This document shows positions 12,259-25,141 of a DNA stretch of 64,000 bases, in pieces. Location: NCBI RefSeq assembly GCF_000002425.4, contig NC_037264.1:10089211-10153210 (forward strand), read 5' to 3'. The DNA comes from Physcomitrium patens (taxonomy: Eukaryota; Streptophyta; Bryopsida; Funariales; Funariaceae). The notes beneath the pieces are model-generated. The model made no database searches. It was given only the letters and a program-made list of their open reading frames with translations, and was not told the origin of the DNA. Each line of letters starts with the position of its first letter. Position 1 is the stretch's first letter. The translations under genes were made by a program, and so were the position numbers.

Positions 12259-13859
12259 TATTACAAAATTTATGCTAATTTCCTGTGATTTATTTAGAAA
12301 AATATATTGCCATATTATTTCAAGTTATTAGTTTGTACTTTGATATTTTATTATGTAAAATATTTAGTTACAACTTTTTTCAAATATTGGTACTAAATTT
12401 CATCAATTTTTGCATGTTATCAATTTTTCACATATTATATACATGTAAAAGTAATATTCAAATAATATTTTATTTCTTTAAAATGTTTTTTAATACACCA
12501 AATAACTTGCACTTTTCAACATCTCAAATTAATTTGTTGAAAGCAATGTTTATCAATTTACTTGTGTCTAATAAGTATGTAGATATGCTATAGTTTATTT
12601 ATAATTTAAATTAATGACATCCTATTGCATACAATCTATTATAAAATTTTAAATTTAATTATGTATTTTTATACTTATTTATGTTTTGATAGTAACCATA
12701 TGAATAAAACCTAATCATTAATATTATCACATATAGTAAAAAGTTAAGACTTTGAAACTAATACCATTATTCTTCTTTTCTACAAGTGTACAAAATTATA
12801 TGGAACACAATCCTAGAACAATCTATATTTTCCTATAGAATCCTTTGGTTGAATAAGATAATAAGAATCAAAAATTAAATTTTGATTAATTTTTTTAAAT
12901 TTTAACTGATTTACTTCAAAAATACCATAGAAATTTTAAATTGTGTAGTTAAAAAACGAACTCGATAACTTTAAATTTATTTTAAAAATTAATAGTGTAC
13001 TTATTTAGCATGACATATTTACAAATGGCACAAATTATTATTGTATATCTATCTATTAGTAATATCAAAAATTAAAAACATATATTTTTATCTTATTTTA
13101 TCTTAACATGTTATAATAAAAATATTCTCATTTATATATTTGATACTATCAGCACCCTGAATGATATCATCAATCTTTAGTAAATACAGTAATAGGAAAG
13201 GATGATAATATAGTAAGAAGATAGAATAGAAATGCAATTGATCATACCACCATTCCAAAGTTAGGATAGAAGTGGTAAATAGGAAACATTTTAGGCATTA
13301 TAAGAACTAGTGAAGGGACACTTCTCAAAAATCAGATGTTCACATGTGGGTGAAAACAATAGGATTGTTTGTTGCATTTTTGTAAGTTGTGGCCAAACAA
13401 AACCTTGTAATGTTTTGTAATTGAATGAATAAAAGAGAAGATTGTCATTCAGGTACTGAAAAACTCAATAGTGTAGCAAAGAAATACCTTGCCAAAGGAA
13501 GCAGTTATGTTATTGTTTCATAGCGCACCACTAATCAGCAAAACCTTGAGCTAATAGATACTTCAAAAGAATTATAGTACATTATTATCTTAAATCTTGA
13601 ACACCTTGTATAACCCATAAATGATCACTTACATCTCTAGGTAAGATTTTTACTAAAATTGTGAACCTACATTAACTCATATTTTGTTATTCCAATCATT
13701 TTCAATATAGAAATATTTATATTTATAATTTTAAATAAGTATAAATACTTTTAAAACTTATAAAAAGAAATAAAATAATATAAGTATAAATAGTTATAAA
13801 GGCTTCTAGAATACTTCTTTAGGTGTTGTAGAAGAAATCTAATAATTTGTACAAATTAT

Positions 13860-13860
<1 letters not shown>

Positions 13861-13899
<39 letters not shown>
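13861..13899. repeat. (GT)n(AT)n microsatellite
   Basis: Five GT units pass into an AT run, directly visible. Confidence 0.95.
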
Positions 13900-13902
<3 letters not shown>

Positions 13903-14470
13903 TAGATAACCATACACTACTATTTTTTCTCAACATAAAAATGAACTTTTTTAAAAAAATCTAAATAATTATATAATTAATATAGCTTTTACTATATTTT
14001 TAATCTTTAAAATGAATAAAAAAACTCCAAAGCTAATAATAATTGATTTAGTTTATGAATGGAAGTTTTAATTGGTCTTTGAATTTTTTTTGAATTATTT
14101 TTTATTCTATTATTTGCTTTTTTGAATAACTTTGTATATCATAGAATAGTCATTGAATTGCGTTGTTTGATGCTGATGAATTCAATGTTGATTCTACTTT
14201 TTAAAGTGATATGTTTGCATAGAATTCTTAACTTCTATGTTTAGACTGATTGTCACATTTTGACCTTTACAACAAATGATACATATGAATATTTTAATTT
14301 CTAATTTCTAATTTCTATTTTTTTTTAAATTAAAAGACTTAAAAAGTAAGTGTTCAAATCACAAGACTTGAATTGAAATTCTAAAAGAATGTTAGAAATA
14401 GTAAAAATACTATTAAAATAAGAAATAAATTATTATTAAATTTGAAAACTTAACTTTTATGTTTATTTAA

Positions 14471-14475
<5 letters not shown>

Positions 14476-14526
<51 letters not shown>
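14476..14526. repeat. (TA)n microsatellite
   Basis: Uninterrupted TA run of about 50 bp, one of the longest in the window. Confidence 0.95.
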
Positions 14527-14529
<3 letters not shown>

Positions 14530-15396
14530 CATTAAATTATCAAATAAATAAAATCTTTATTCTAAATTTCTTCTATCAAATGTGTTAAAAATTCAATTTA
14601 AAATGTATATCTTTGACATACAATAATTTAATATAGTATATATAATGTATAAATTTTGATGTTAAATCTGTAAGTTAAATTTATTCTAAGATGCACTTTG
14701 GATAACTACAGAATTAATTATTTTTGTAACTTAAAAATTCCAAGATTTTAGTGGAAATGAAAAAAATAAATTAAAACATATTATTTTAAAAAATAGTATT
14801 AGTTATAGTCTTATTAAACTATAAAGGTGCAAGAAGAATAAGAAAAAAAATAAACAATAAAAAACTCCAAAATGTAAAATTTAAAATTCCATTTTATGTT
14901 TTTGATAAAATAATTGGTTTTTTAATTTTTTAAGCAAGTGATAGATCTAAAAAAAGAAATATTCAACATTAAAGTTAACTTAATCAAAAGATAAAAAAAA
15001 TTATGTGAAACTTCTGTTGAGAGTAGAAGAGACACAATAATATTAGAAACAAACATTACAAAGCATAAAAATGCATAAACGGTAAAGAGCTCTTTGTAGA
15101 GACAACCTTGGTACTCATCTAAACAAACACCACTCTTCTCAAGAACACTAAACAAATAATCCAAATAAAAAAATTAAAACCATCCTTCTATATATATATA
15201 TATATATATATAAATTGTAAAATGCTAATTCAACCTTGAACTAACAATGATGTGCTTTTGGAGTAAGAGGCTATTACCTCATTAACATCCAAACCAAATC
15301 CGAATAAATCTGATCAACATTGAGATGCACTGAATCAGACTCGAATCAATTCATCCCCGGGTATGTAGCACAGGGTATCTCGAAAACCGGGTACGG

Positions 15397-15419
15397 TGAC
15401 GCAGGGTGTTGCTGCGTCA
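15397..15419. promoter_or_regulatory. Inverted TGACGCA pair upstream of the F-box gene
   Basis: TGACGCAG (15397-15404) and CTGCGTCA (15412-15419) form a perfect 8-bp inverted repeat with a 7-bp spacer. Each arm holds a TGACG core, the as-1 type half-site of TGA bZIP factors. A further ACGT-core site, CCACGTCA, lies at 15464-15471. The position, about 180 bp before a pyrimidine-rich leader, suggests a promoter element (inference). Confidence 0.45.
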
Positions 15420-15579
15420 GGGGGTGCCAGATCGAATATGAATTCTATAGGGGTAGGAGTTATCCACGTCAGATGGAGGAAGGGACGGTGATGGGGGGTG
15501 GGGGCGATGCCGAGGCCTGGCCTGGCTCGACTTTGCCTTTGTCCGCAATGCTTGCTTTGCTTTGCTTCCTTGCCCGGTC

Positions 15580-15612
15580 TTGCTTTTCTTTTTCTTTTTC
15601 TTTTCTTTTTCC
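15580..15612 (+). promoter_or_regulatory. Pyrimidine tract near the F-box transcript start
   Basis: A run of TTTTTC-type repeats marks the probable promoter or 5' leader of the F-box gene, shortly before its first untranslated exon. Confidence 0.4.
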
Positions 15613-15751
15613 CCTCACATGGATCAGCATCGTTACTGCTCTCTAGCTTCTTGTCGGAGCCACGCTTTCATCTCTCGCTAGCTCGATTGAGTGAGTGATT
15701 CATGCCTGCCGACGCGCTTTTGGATCGCATTTCCTGCCGCTTCACTACCCG

Positions 15752-16213
15752 GTAAGTCGATATCATGGGAGTCGGTAAGGTTTCGCAGACTGTCCGCTCC
15801 GACGGAGCACTGGACGGCAACAGTATGTGGTCGAGTTCACGTTTTTGTCTTCTGGTTGAGAGGTTTATAGGGCTTTGATCCTCGAGATCGATCTTTCCAT
15901 GCATTGTGGTGGTGCAATTTCGAGCTCCGTCCAATTTTCAACTCGTTTCGGACTTAGGTTTTTTTAAAATGGATTCTTGGGTTTTTAGATTGGTTTAGTT
16001 CTTGAGTTGCTTGAATTTCGGTAGAGTGGAAGGATATTGTGGAGGATGATCGAAGATGCGGTGGTTGTTTCATTCCTGATTGAGGATTCTAGTTATGCGA
16101 TCTTTTGCCCTTGGAAACTATTGGATCAACGGAGAATTCGATACCGATGTGGCGTGGGTATTTAGGGTGTTCGTGAATTGGGCTTTGAACTCTTTCTGAT
16201 TCTGATGTTTCAG
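15752..16213 (+). other. 5'-UTR intron of the F-box gene
   Basis: A strong donor (CCCG then GTAAGT) at 15752 and an acceptor (GATGTTTCAG) ending at 16213 bound a 462-bp intron. It lies about 100 bp before the start codon and removes several upstream ATGs from the leader. Confidence 0.65.
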
Positions 16214-16314
16214 GAAGGTGTACAGTTGAAGCCTTGTGATTTCTGGGTTTTCTTTTACCGCCCAAGTGTGGGACCGTCTTCTTTACTTCCGCAATTGAGT
16301 CCAAAGTGGTGGCC

Positions 16315-17556
16315 ATGGCTATGGCTGAAGGGGAGCCTGAGAAGACGAGCAGGGGTACTGTGGGGTTTGCTATAATTGAGGAGAAGGATACTTGTTTGTG
16401 GACCAAATTACCGCGGGAGTTGCAACACAAGGTTTTTAGCTACTTGCCTCTTCGGGATTTGTTTCAGATTCGATGCGTTTGCAGAGATTGGCGATACGTA
16501 ATTCATCGCCGTGGCTTTCGCAGCGTGTACGATGCAATGCACAGCTCAGAGGACCCCAGTCCTTCAATTTGTTATATAGGATCTTATTATCCGAATTATT
16601 TACAGTGGTCGACATATGACTATGCTTGCAAAAGGTGGAGGATTATGCGGAGTTTCCCTCCTCAAAGTAGAGTTGAGCACGATCGTGTTGATTTGAGCGT
16701 GTGCTCGGTGAATGGGCTTCTGTGTTTAATGCTCTGGAAGCAAAAGGCCAAGGTTCGAATTCATTTGCCATGGCAAGTGTGGAATCCTCTTACGAACAAG
16801 TGGAAGCAACTTCCTTCGTGCAAGCATAAAACTGTCAATCGAGGGACTTACTTTGTGCACGCTTTTTCCGATGACACGACGAAGTCCTATAAAATCTTGA
16901 TGGCTCATAATCCCAAGAAGCATCTTTACCAATATACCGACACCGACACAAGCTTGGTGACGGAGATTTACGATTCAGCAACTGATACCTGGAGAGAAGC
17001 CTCACCATATAATCTCCAGCTGCCTCTGAGTCCTCTTAATCAAGCTCCTAAGAGAGGCGTGCGTTGCGATGATGTAATCTATTTTGTTACAAGAACGTCA
17101 AATGAGAACATTCTCTTGTCTTATGACATCAAGAAGGATCAATGGCATGAAGAAATCACTGACGAGGAGTGCATGGAGATTTTCGAGTGGGATGGGCGTG
17201 TGATGACAGCTATGCCTTTGCTTACTAACGGTTTCTACATGTACGAAGATTTTTACCGAATCTCAATCTTTGAAAGAAATTCTGCTACTAAGAGGTGGGT
17301 TGATACTGGAATTGAAATTCCTTACAAAATCAGGAATAAGTTTGTTGAGGACGAGGAAGGTGTTGAGATAGCTGCTAGTGGAAATCATCTAGCCATCACT
17401 GGTTATACTAGAGATGGAAGTTTTAGGATTGCTATTTATAAAAGGGCAGAGAATTATTGGAGATTTCCTCCCACTGGGGCTTTTTCGGATAAGATACGTC
17501 AGGCAAGGGTAGAAGGATTGTTTCAATTTAAGCCAAGGTTAGAATCGGTTCCTTGA
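16315..17556 (+). CDS. F-box protein with C-terminal propeller-like region
   Basis: A single-exon protein of 413 residues starting at ATG 16315 (GGCCATGG context); the same frame is open a little further up, but only by GTG codons. Residues 28-66 are an F-box, with LPRELQHKVFSYLPLRDLF followed by RCVCRDWRYVI, the usual Skp1-binding helices. The rest holds spaced motifs such as VWNPLTNKWKQLP, YDSATDTWREAS and YDIKKDQWHEE. These are typical of plant F-box proteins with kelch or F-box-associated repeats, which fold as a beta-propeller that recruits targets to an SCF ubiquitin ligase. The substrate cannot be predicted. The ORF is intact, and a leader intron and bZIP-type sites lie upstream. Confidence 0.92.
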   Translation: MAMAEGEPEKTSRGTVGFAIIEEKDTCLWTKLPRELQHKVFSYLPLRDLFQIRCVCRDWRYVIHRRGFRSVYDAMHSSEDPSPSICYIGSYYPNYLQWSTYDYACKRWRIMRSFPPQSRVEHDRVDLSVCSVNGLLCLMLWKQKAKVRIHLPWQVWNPLTNKWKQLPSCKHKTVNRGTYFVHAFSDDTTKSYKILMAHNPKKHLYQYTDTDTSLVTEIYDSATDTWREASPYNLQLPLSPLNQAPKRGVRCDDVIYFVTRTSNENILLSYDIKKDQWHEEITDEECMEIFEWDGRVMTAMPLLTNGFYMYEDFYRISIFERNSATKRWVDTGIEIPYKIRNKFVEDEEGVEIAASGNHLAITGYTRDGSFRIAIYKRAENYWRFPPTGAFSDKIRQARVEGLFQFKPRLESVP

Positions 17557-19405
17557 TCTGAGGTCTTGAATAGTTAAGGATAGTATTAACATTCATTTGG
17601 ATTGAAATTGCGCACGTTCAATCCTGGGTTTCATGCCACAACTCGGCTACTGAATTTGCATAAGTTTAAGGTTGATGTATGATCCAGCAATTTCTCACTC
17701 CCATAGTCTAATAATTCATGGTGATCGTAACATAAATTTTCTCTCCATAATCATCTTTTCTGATTATCGTTTCAATCAATGACACTAGGTATTTATTTGA
17801 TGAGCACTTATTTTCCTATCTGCTGCCTTTAGCTTCTTCTGTGCACACATATTTGTTGCTGGTTTGGACCCCTACTTTGGAAGATCTATTTTTCTCATCT
17901 TAGAGAGGATAACATGGTAAAAATGAGGATCTTGAGATGTTGCTCACGCCAGGTTTCTGTTTCAGCGATTCTAATCTGGAAGTTCATTTTTATCATATTA
18001 CTAAAGTTGTCTTATCTCATTTTGTAGCAGTTGTCGACGAAAGTGTGTCAGGTCTACTGTATGTGCATTTTCCACCTCAACTCTGTTCCAGACAATCCTT
18101 GATATATGTCTGTCGTCAGTCCATTAGTAGCGCCATCGAAGAATTGCAAGAGCAGTTCTGGCTGTCTCGTTAACACACATCAGGCAGAAAGTGGGAGATT
18201 TTTCGGCACAGTCGTGATACAGTTCTCCTTGTCTATAGTTGTAGTCCAGGGAGGTATCACAACACTTGCATTAGTCCGACTGGACCTCCAGACCATTGCC
18301 ATTGGCCTTCTCTTGTCTGAGACAGCAAATCTGCAACCGTCATCTAATTAAGGCGGATGCCTTACGTTAGTCAATTTCGGCAAGACCACATGTCAAGCTT
18401 CACATGACCACGAAAAGCTGGCTGCAGAACGGAGTTTCATATTTCAGCTTGTTCATGGTGGGCCTGACTTATTTCTTGAAGATGTTCCAGTTGCAATGTT
18501 ACTGACGATGTGCATAGCGGTATTCTTACACAGATCTAATATATAATTCCATGCCCTTCGCTTTCCAAGCGCATCTGTTTACACCACAAGACATCACCTA
18601 ACTACAGGATGAGAAGACTAGTTCTGACTGTTGATTAAGGCTGCAGACAAACAGCACCAATGAGAAAATGCTTCAGCAGACTAAATAAATCGGGCTGCAT
18701 ACCAAAACCACCCTTTGACGACTTGGCAAGAGTAATGAAATAAAAATGCCGCAGCAATGGTACAAATGTGTCTGCTTGTACATTGTTATGTTCACAAAAC
18801 ACAGTAAGAACAGAGAACCCAAGCCTTTACAAGCTAAAACTAAAGGGCAATCTCAGAGTTACAACAAGCAGGTTGGATGACTCCCAAACCAGTACAGAAT
18901 CCAGTGCTACGCCACACCAGTGTTCAAAAAAAAGAATGAGATTTCCTAAAAACTGATCCAATATTTTGGAAGGGCCAGAAGGACTTGATTGCCAACAATC
19001 TTTTGACAGTACCCTGGCATGCACCTGTCAAAAACTGAAACTGTGATGACGAGGCAAGCATACTAGACTAATCCGGTCTAGAGCCCCTAAGACTCCTAAG
19101 CAGTGTCTATCCGTATTCCTGTAACCTTTGCCAAATCAAGCCGTGTGATAGTCGAAGTAATAATTGCTGAACGTCGTGTCCACATGCTAGAGCTTCAATT
19201 GGAACCGTAACGGCAATAATGCATGCGCCCAGAAGTCTCTAACCACATTCGCCCTTGCTAATAAAGACGAGACTTAATTCGATGATCAGCTATACAGTAT
19301 GAATCCAGTCCCTGGCTGAGTCCAAGTCCAAGCTTCCCAGTACTCCATTTAATGGGAAGTCAAATTTTATCAACTTGTCAGGAATAGAAAATATGTTCTT
19401 GCCGG
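17557..19405. other. Convergent intergenic region between F-box and kinase genes
   Basis: Holds the 3' UTRs of the F-box gene (+) and the kinase gene (-). Only short ORFs without recognisable domains are present. Confidence 0.5.
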
Positions 19406-22400
19406 TTATACACAGAGAGAAGACATTCGACGGCTTAGGTCTGCTGCATCCAATTGCGTATTGCCCAAAAGTTCGGCTCCATCAGGTCCTAGCAATCCTA
19501 CAGAGCGTGGAACAGCAATCTGACTTCCAGACTCCGATTGATTCTCCTTTGTTTGATGCACATACTCGAAGAACTCTGCTACCTGTCTTGCGTACCTTCA
19601 TCCGGAGTTACATTAGATCAGTTTATGTAAAGTTCAAAATTGAGGCCATCGTGAACAACTTCACAGAAACCTTTCTAGTGACTAAGTACACTAAAAATTA
19701 CTTGAACTACAGGCAAGTAAGCAAACTTCCTACAAGCGGTAAAAAATACTCTAACCCTCGATGATTATGAGAAAATAAACAATGTCTACGCACCAAATCG
19801 ACAATCCTGTTACGTTGACTAAAAGCTTTCAACCCAGTTTGTAGGCATCTGAGAGAAGAGAGGGGGTCATACTTCCAAGTTTGAAACAACTTACTCTGTT
19901 TTGGCATCGACATCTTTGTTGAAATCAATATTAGTGTCACAGTCCAACATCAAGGCAGGAACCTGCAAATGTAAATTATAACAACGTTTCATCGAATTTA
20001 ATAAACTTTCATACTCCTCGACAATCATGAGCACTGAAAACCATTACTGCACACGACAGAGAACACCTTCTTGGTAGTAGAAATTGAAGGAGAATCAGAG
20101 GGCCATTATGGGTTCTCTTCAACTGTCGACATTGGTATAAGAACAGAAGCAGGCGCACTGACAACAGAAATCTTCAGAGGCACGCTAATGACACTTCGGC
20201 GAGTACCTCAGTGGTAGTGACAATTAAATAGAGAGTCACGGAGCAATTTCAAGCTCTCCTCATTTGTTCAATACACATCACTGGTATCCCATCGAAAGCG
20301 ACAAAACTAAAAATCGATGGACCTCAATAGTAGTGACAGTTGAAGCTAGCATCATTCAACAGTCAAACATGCGTCATATGCTTGATTCAAAACAATCGTC
20401 GTAGACACACAAAAATAGCAAGAATCTTTCGTTGCACTCGTTTCATCACCCGTGGCTACACAAAGCAAACATAACTGGAGCAACCTTAAGGGACTATGAT
20501 ACAGAGGGCCACCTTTGGTAACTAAGAAATCATTTGGAGGTAAAGAAAAAAGAAAAAAAGAAAAGAAAAGAAAAGAAAACACTAACCTTTTGAATGCTTG
20601 AGTGGACATGGTCACCCTCCAGGTAGAACACCCGATCACGGATTCGAGGTGACATTGGCTCTCTCAGGGCTGGATTGATAGAAAGAATCCCTCCACTGCT
20701 CGACTGAACAGGTAAAAGCCATTGCTCGTGTTTTTCATGAAGCCCTTGAAGATACTCAAGACTTACTCCGTTTTCTTCTGGTCTGCATCACATAGAACCC
20801 AGCACCATTACCTCGGGAACGATTACACACCAACAAGAGGTTTTAACAAAAATATTTCAAGGCTAGTAAACGACTTAAAAACCGTTAACCCTAAACTTTG
20901 AAGTTGCCTACAAAATAAGCAATCGATTTTAGATAAACACATCAAGCCAGTTATGTAAATAGTGTGAAACCAGTTAGACAGGATGAGAACATTGTGACCT
21001 TAATAATTCATGGATTTTAAATGTTTACCTCTTTCGAGAATGTAGGCGTTGCATACATGTGTCTGGGCTAGCCCGAAGGTAGATAAAGGCATCAGGAACT
21101 AATCCGGGAAGCTCTGACACAACTGGATTAAACCACGAGTCATATATGCTGATTTCCATCTCACTCATCCACTTCGCCTCGTGTACTGCACGAACAAAGA
21201 CCTGCATCACGAAGTAGAGACATCCATATCAAAAAAGTAGTTTTAAAACAGAAAAAAATTCAAGCGTCCCGAAAAGCATGAAACAACCACGTCATGGAGC
21301 TTACCATTCGATCACTGAAGACACTCCGCTCCATCAAACGCAGAGGCTTGATACCATGAGCAGACTCTCGCTCCTGCATTAGACGAGTTACAAATACGTA
21401 GTTCTGAAATGTGTATGCATACCGCTCGGGCTCCTTGTAAAACGATTCAAGGATATTGTGATGGTTGGCACCGACATCTTGCCATTTCCCAACAGGTTCG
21501 GGCACGATCTGTATGAAAAACCCAGATTCAGGTACATGATGACGACATAAATCAGTGTTATCCCCCACAGGAAGTGAAATATCATGGACATGAAAGAAAA
21601 GATTTCACTAGAAAGTGCCGCTGAAGAACAGATTTCAGTTATTGAAAGAGGGAAAAACTATACCTCAACAAGATCTTGCAGCTCAAGAGTTTCACTTGCT
21701 ATTCTCTGCAGGAATGTAGACTTGCCGACGCTGATATTACCTTCCACACAGAAGGTCAATCGCTTCCTGGGGCGAGATCCTTCGTCTTTAGGAGCAAGCT
21801 CAGCCTCCACCTTGTCTCTGATATATTTGGCGATGCTCGCTGCGTGGTGCTTGTGAATGATGCCTACAGAACTCCGCAAGTATTCCACCATCTTCTCCGA
21901 GCCATTGTCACGAAACTACACGCAAACTAGCAAGGATAATGAGAAACTCTAATCTCTCTTTGAAAATGTATCACAAAATCAGCTAACGCAACAAGAGTAC
22001 GAATAAAATAGGAACGGAAGAACACAAACATAAATCTGGCAAGAATTCCATAATATATACCACATATCTTCCCATCAACAGTCTTACACGATAGACAGTA
22101 CACTGACCTTGTCACGATACAACTGCTTGAGCTCTGATACTTTTACAATTCCCTTCGATACTAACTTCTCCATGTTGCGAATTCCAATCCCGGGAACGGT
22201 CAGAAGGTCAGGGAATGCCTCATTTGGATGTCGCGCAACACTTGCTCCAAACGACCGTCTTCTACGTTCTCGCATTCTCTCTGCAACATGAGAATTTTTT
22301 CATTTCAGCACGTTTAACACTACGACCCGATAATCGCGCTTGAGTCCAATTAGGACAGCTGTAATGGTATTACATGCGAGTTTATAATTGCAGCATATGC

Positions 22401-23211
22401 GCGCTATGCGTGTGGATATCTTCATTGCAAATAAGACGTAACACACCTTGTGACAATTCAGTACCACTATCCTTCACATACATGCAGAAAAAGTGACTCG
22501 AGAAAATGAACTCCATAAAGTGCATGTCCGGCTACAACATCACGTACTATCAACATTTAATACAGTATGAATTTATCTATGCACACTGGTGAGGGTTAAG
22601 ATATTACCGCCTGCATCGGTCTCTGCAATAATTGCATCCGTGTTCTTGTGCGCATCAAAATCAGTTTCGACATCCCTATCAGCTTCAGAAGACTCAGCGC
22701 CGGTGATATCATGGCGATCTTCGGAAATACTCACCTCATGCACCGCAAGAACACTATATTCTACAGGCTCTCCAGCTTCCGTAGTCGCGATTGCAGCTCC
22801 ACCAACCTTCTCGGTAGCCTTGAGCGATGTGCAGAAACCTCTACAGAGACTCCCATCTGCATTATACACGGACAAGAACCCTGGGTAGGTGAAATTCTTC
22901 CTACCAGAATTGCTCGTCACTCCACCCCAACTCTTGACTAAAGAAGCAGCATGCTTGCTGCGCCTCTGCAACTGCTTACTATTCCCACCATCATAACAGG
23001 GTCTTAACAAAACGGCTCGGTCCGCCGGAACAAGCCTCTTTTTAGAAAGACGCGCATCCAACAGCTTCCCCTTCGCAGATATCTGCACCAGCCCTTCCGA
23101 CGGCAGCACAGAGAAAGATGTCGCTAACGCTCGCCATTGAAACATGGTAGGGGGCATAATACACCTGTATGCCCAAGTATGCAGAGAAATTGGCCGAGGC
23201 AGAAGAAGCAT
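19406..23211 (-). CDS. dNK: Plant deoxyribonucleoside kinase
   Basis: Eight coding exons join in frame: 23211-22608, 22280-22108, 21915-21664, 21508-21305, 21201-21029, 20782-20587, 19962-19895 and 19595-19406, giving 619 residues. All junctions are GT-AG and phases agree. Residues 1-200 are Ser/Arg-rich and probably contain an organelle transit peptide. Residues 227-252 form a helix-hairpin-helix (LLTVPGIGIRNMEKLV). The kinase core follows: P-loop GNISVGKST (318-326), VPEPVGKW, the ERS motif with SDR (403-409), and an Arg-rich lid (LHSRKRPEE, 464-472). This is the deoxycytidine/deoxyguanosine kinase family, which phosphorylates deoxynucleosides in the salvage pathway. Exon order and the C-terminal YARQVAEFFEYV match plant dNK such as Arabidopsis AT1G72040 as I remember it. 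The last exon uses an acceptor with a weak pyrimidine tract, so the final 63 residues are less certain. Confidence 0.93.
20542..20580. repeat. A/G-rich simple repeat in a kinase intron
   Basis: An (AAAAG)-type run lies just downstream of the exon 6 donor on the minus strand, where it reads as a pyrimidine tract inside the intron. Confidence 0.8.
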
Positions 23212-23790
23212 TAGGATATCCCGACCATTCTCAACCTCACCAAAGAATACCTGTCCACGCCTCTTGTCACCGCGAAAAATAAACTTCTCCGCAAAAATTG
23301 AGTGAATTACTCGACCTTAAACCCTACCATAGCCACATTCACAATGCACCGAAATGATACCACTGCCTACACTTCCGACTTCAACCTCCTCGAAATGCGA
23401 CCTTGAAATCATTCAAACCACTCCAGCGTCCACGCCCGACAGAAGAGGCCGCAGAAGCAGCAGAAAATCCCATTATCAACAAGAAAGTCGGGCAATCTTA
23501 AACCCCAGCGTATAAAGCTTGTTCGCGTGGAAGTGCTCCCGCTGCCGCGTCCCTGTCAACATCACTACGCAGCCAAATCCTTATATCTAGGAATTTGACG
23601 ATTGTAACAGTACGGGTAGATCTACGTTGATTTGGATTAAAAGATCTGCATTTCGGGTGGATTTTTCGGTACATTAGTGGACAAGGACGGCGGCGGCGGG
23701 AGCCTTGCGGCATGGAATAGGGTTTTGAGACGCGTAGAGGAGGACGAGAAAGGAGTCCCAGACCCACCCTACCTGGCTTGGTGACTGACT
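23212..23790 (-). promoter_or_regulatory. Probable promoter and 5' UTR of the kinase gene
   Basis: Moderate-GC DNA upstream of the kinase start codon, ending sharply where AT-rich DNA begins near 23790. No clear TATA box or repeated motif was seen. Confidence 0.4.
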
Positions 23791-25136
23791 AACTGACTGA
23801 CTACTTACTATCTTCTTTGTTGGAATGCATAATCACAACAAAATTAATTAATTCGTGCCAAGTACGTTCATACTACTCAAATATTATAATGCAGCAAAAT
23901 TGGTCAAAATATTATATTAAAATCTTATAAAATTTTATAATATCCACTAATCCGCATTAAGAATCAACCTCTGACCAACACAATGTAATATGAGTTTTCA
24001 AGAATATCAAAACAATGTCTTTATTTGTTTATTTATTTTATGTATGTAAAATTGATTTTAAGGTACCCTTCAACTCAATATTGTTTAAATTAATATCCTT
24101 GTGTTTGGAACAATGTATATTTGAGGTGGTTGATTTTCAAAATGACAAGTGTTTTTTTAATAATATTATGAAATGTGATATAAATAATATAATTGGTAAT
24201 TTTTTTATACTGTAACTATAAAATTGATAAATTTTAAATCACCTACAATCTCTATTTAAGTAAAGTTATACATGAATTTGAAAAGAAATATAAAAATATG
24301 AAAATTGTGGCTAGTTCTTAAATTTTGTCAAGGACACAAACACAAAGTATTAAGAAATATGAAAAAAATACTATGTTATATTAGAAGTAAGATTGGAAAA
24401 TAATAATTAAATTAAATTATTTCAAAAAAAATTTAAGACAAGATTGAGGTATTACTTATCTTGCTCTATTATTTATACTATGGCAACTGACTCAAACAAA
24501 ACTTACATAAGATGTTCTAAGAACTTTATAATTCTTTAGAAGTTCAAATAAACTTTTGTATAAAATTTTTAGAAGATTATTGAAGGTTTATAAGCTTAAA
24601 TAATCAATTTAAGTAATTTAATCTAACATGTATTTATGTTATCAATATAAATTTTAAATTTTAAAATAAAACAATATCCAATAGAAATATTTATATTATT
24701 TAATAAATTAAATTAAATTAATTGAAGGATGAAATTAAATTTTAATAATTTTTAAAATATAATATTTATTTATTTAATAAAAAATTATATTGTATTATAT
24801 TATCTTTTTCATTTATAATTTACAAAATACATGTTAGACCAAAATTTAAAAGATGTCAACTGTGACTATTATGTTGGTTAAAAAATCATATTACTTAAAG
24901 TTAATTTATAAGTAACTATCCATAATATGACTTGAAGTACAATATATTTTAAATCATGTATTAAACTAATACTAAAATAGAATTTTATTTATTTAAATAA
25001 TTATTGATATAGTTATTTATTCTAGATATATAAGTAAATAATCATGATTCCTTGATATCATTTATATACCATACTAAAAAAACCACAAAGCTAATTTTGT
25101 AATTACCTATAAGTTCAAAAAAGATTCTAAAGTAAA
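23791..25136. other. AT-rich intergenic DNA
   Basis: No gene seen. The segment leads up to the solo LTR. Confidence 0.5.
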
Positions 25137-25141
25137 TGTAC

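Larger units (their letters stand above)
9901..15240. other. AT-rich intergenic DNA with TA microsatellites
   Basis: More than 5 kb of AT-rich DNA without a recognisable gene. It holds long TA runs at 12217-12253, 13861-13899 (starting as GT) and 14476-14526, with a shorter one near 15189. The segment 13290-13520 is less AT-rich and may be an old LTR or transcript end, but no partner copy was found. Confidence 0.5.

Noticed and set aside
16306-16314. GTG-initiated extension of the F-box protein
   Set aside because: Upstream codons are GTG, GTG, GCC; a plant nuclear gene would start at ATG 16315, which has a good context.
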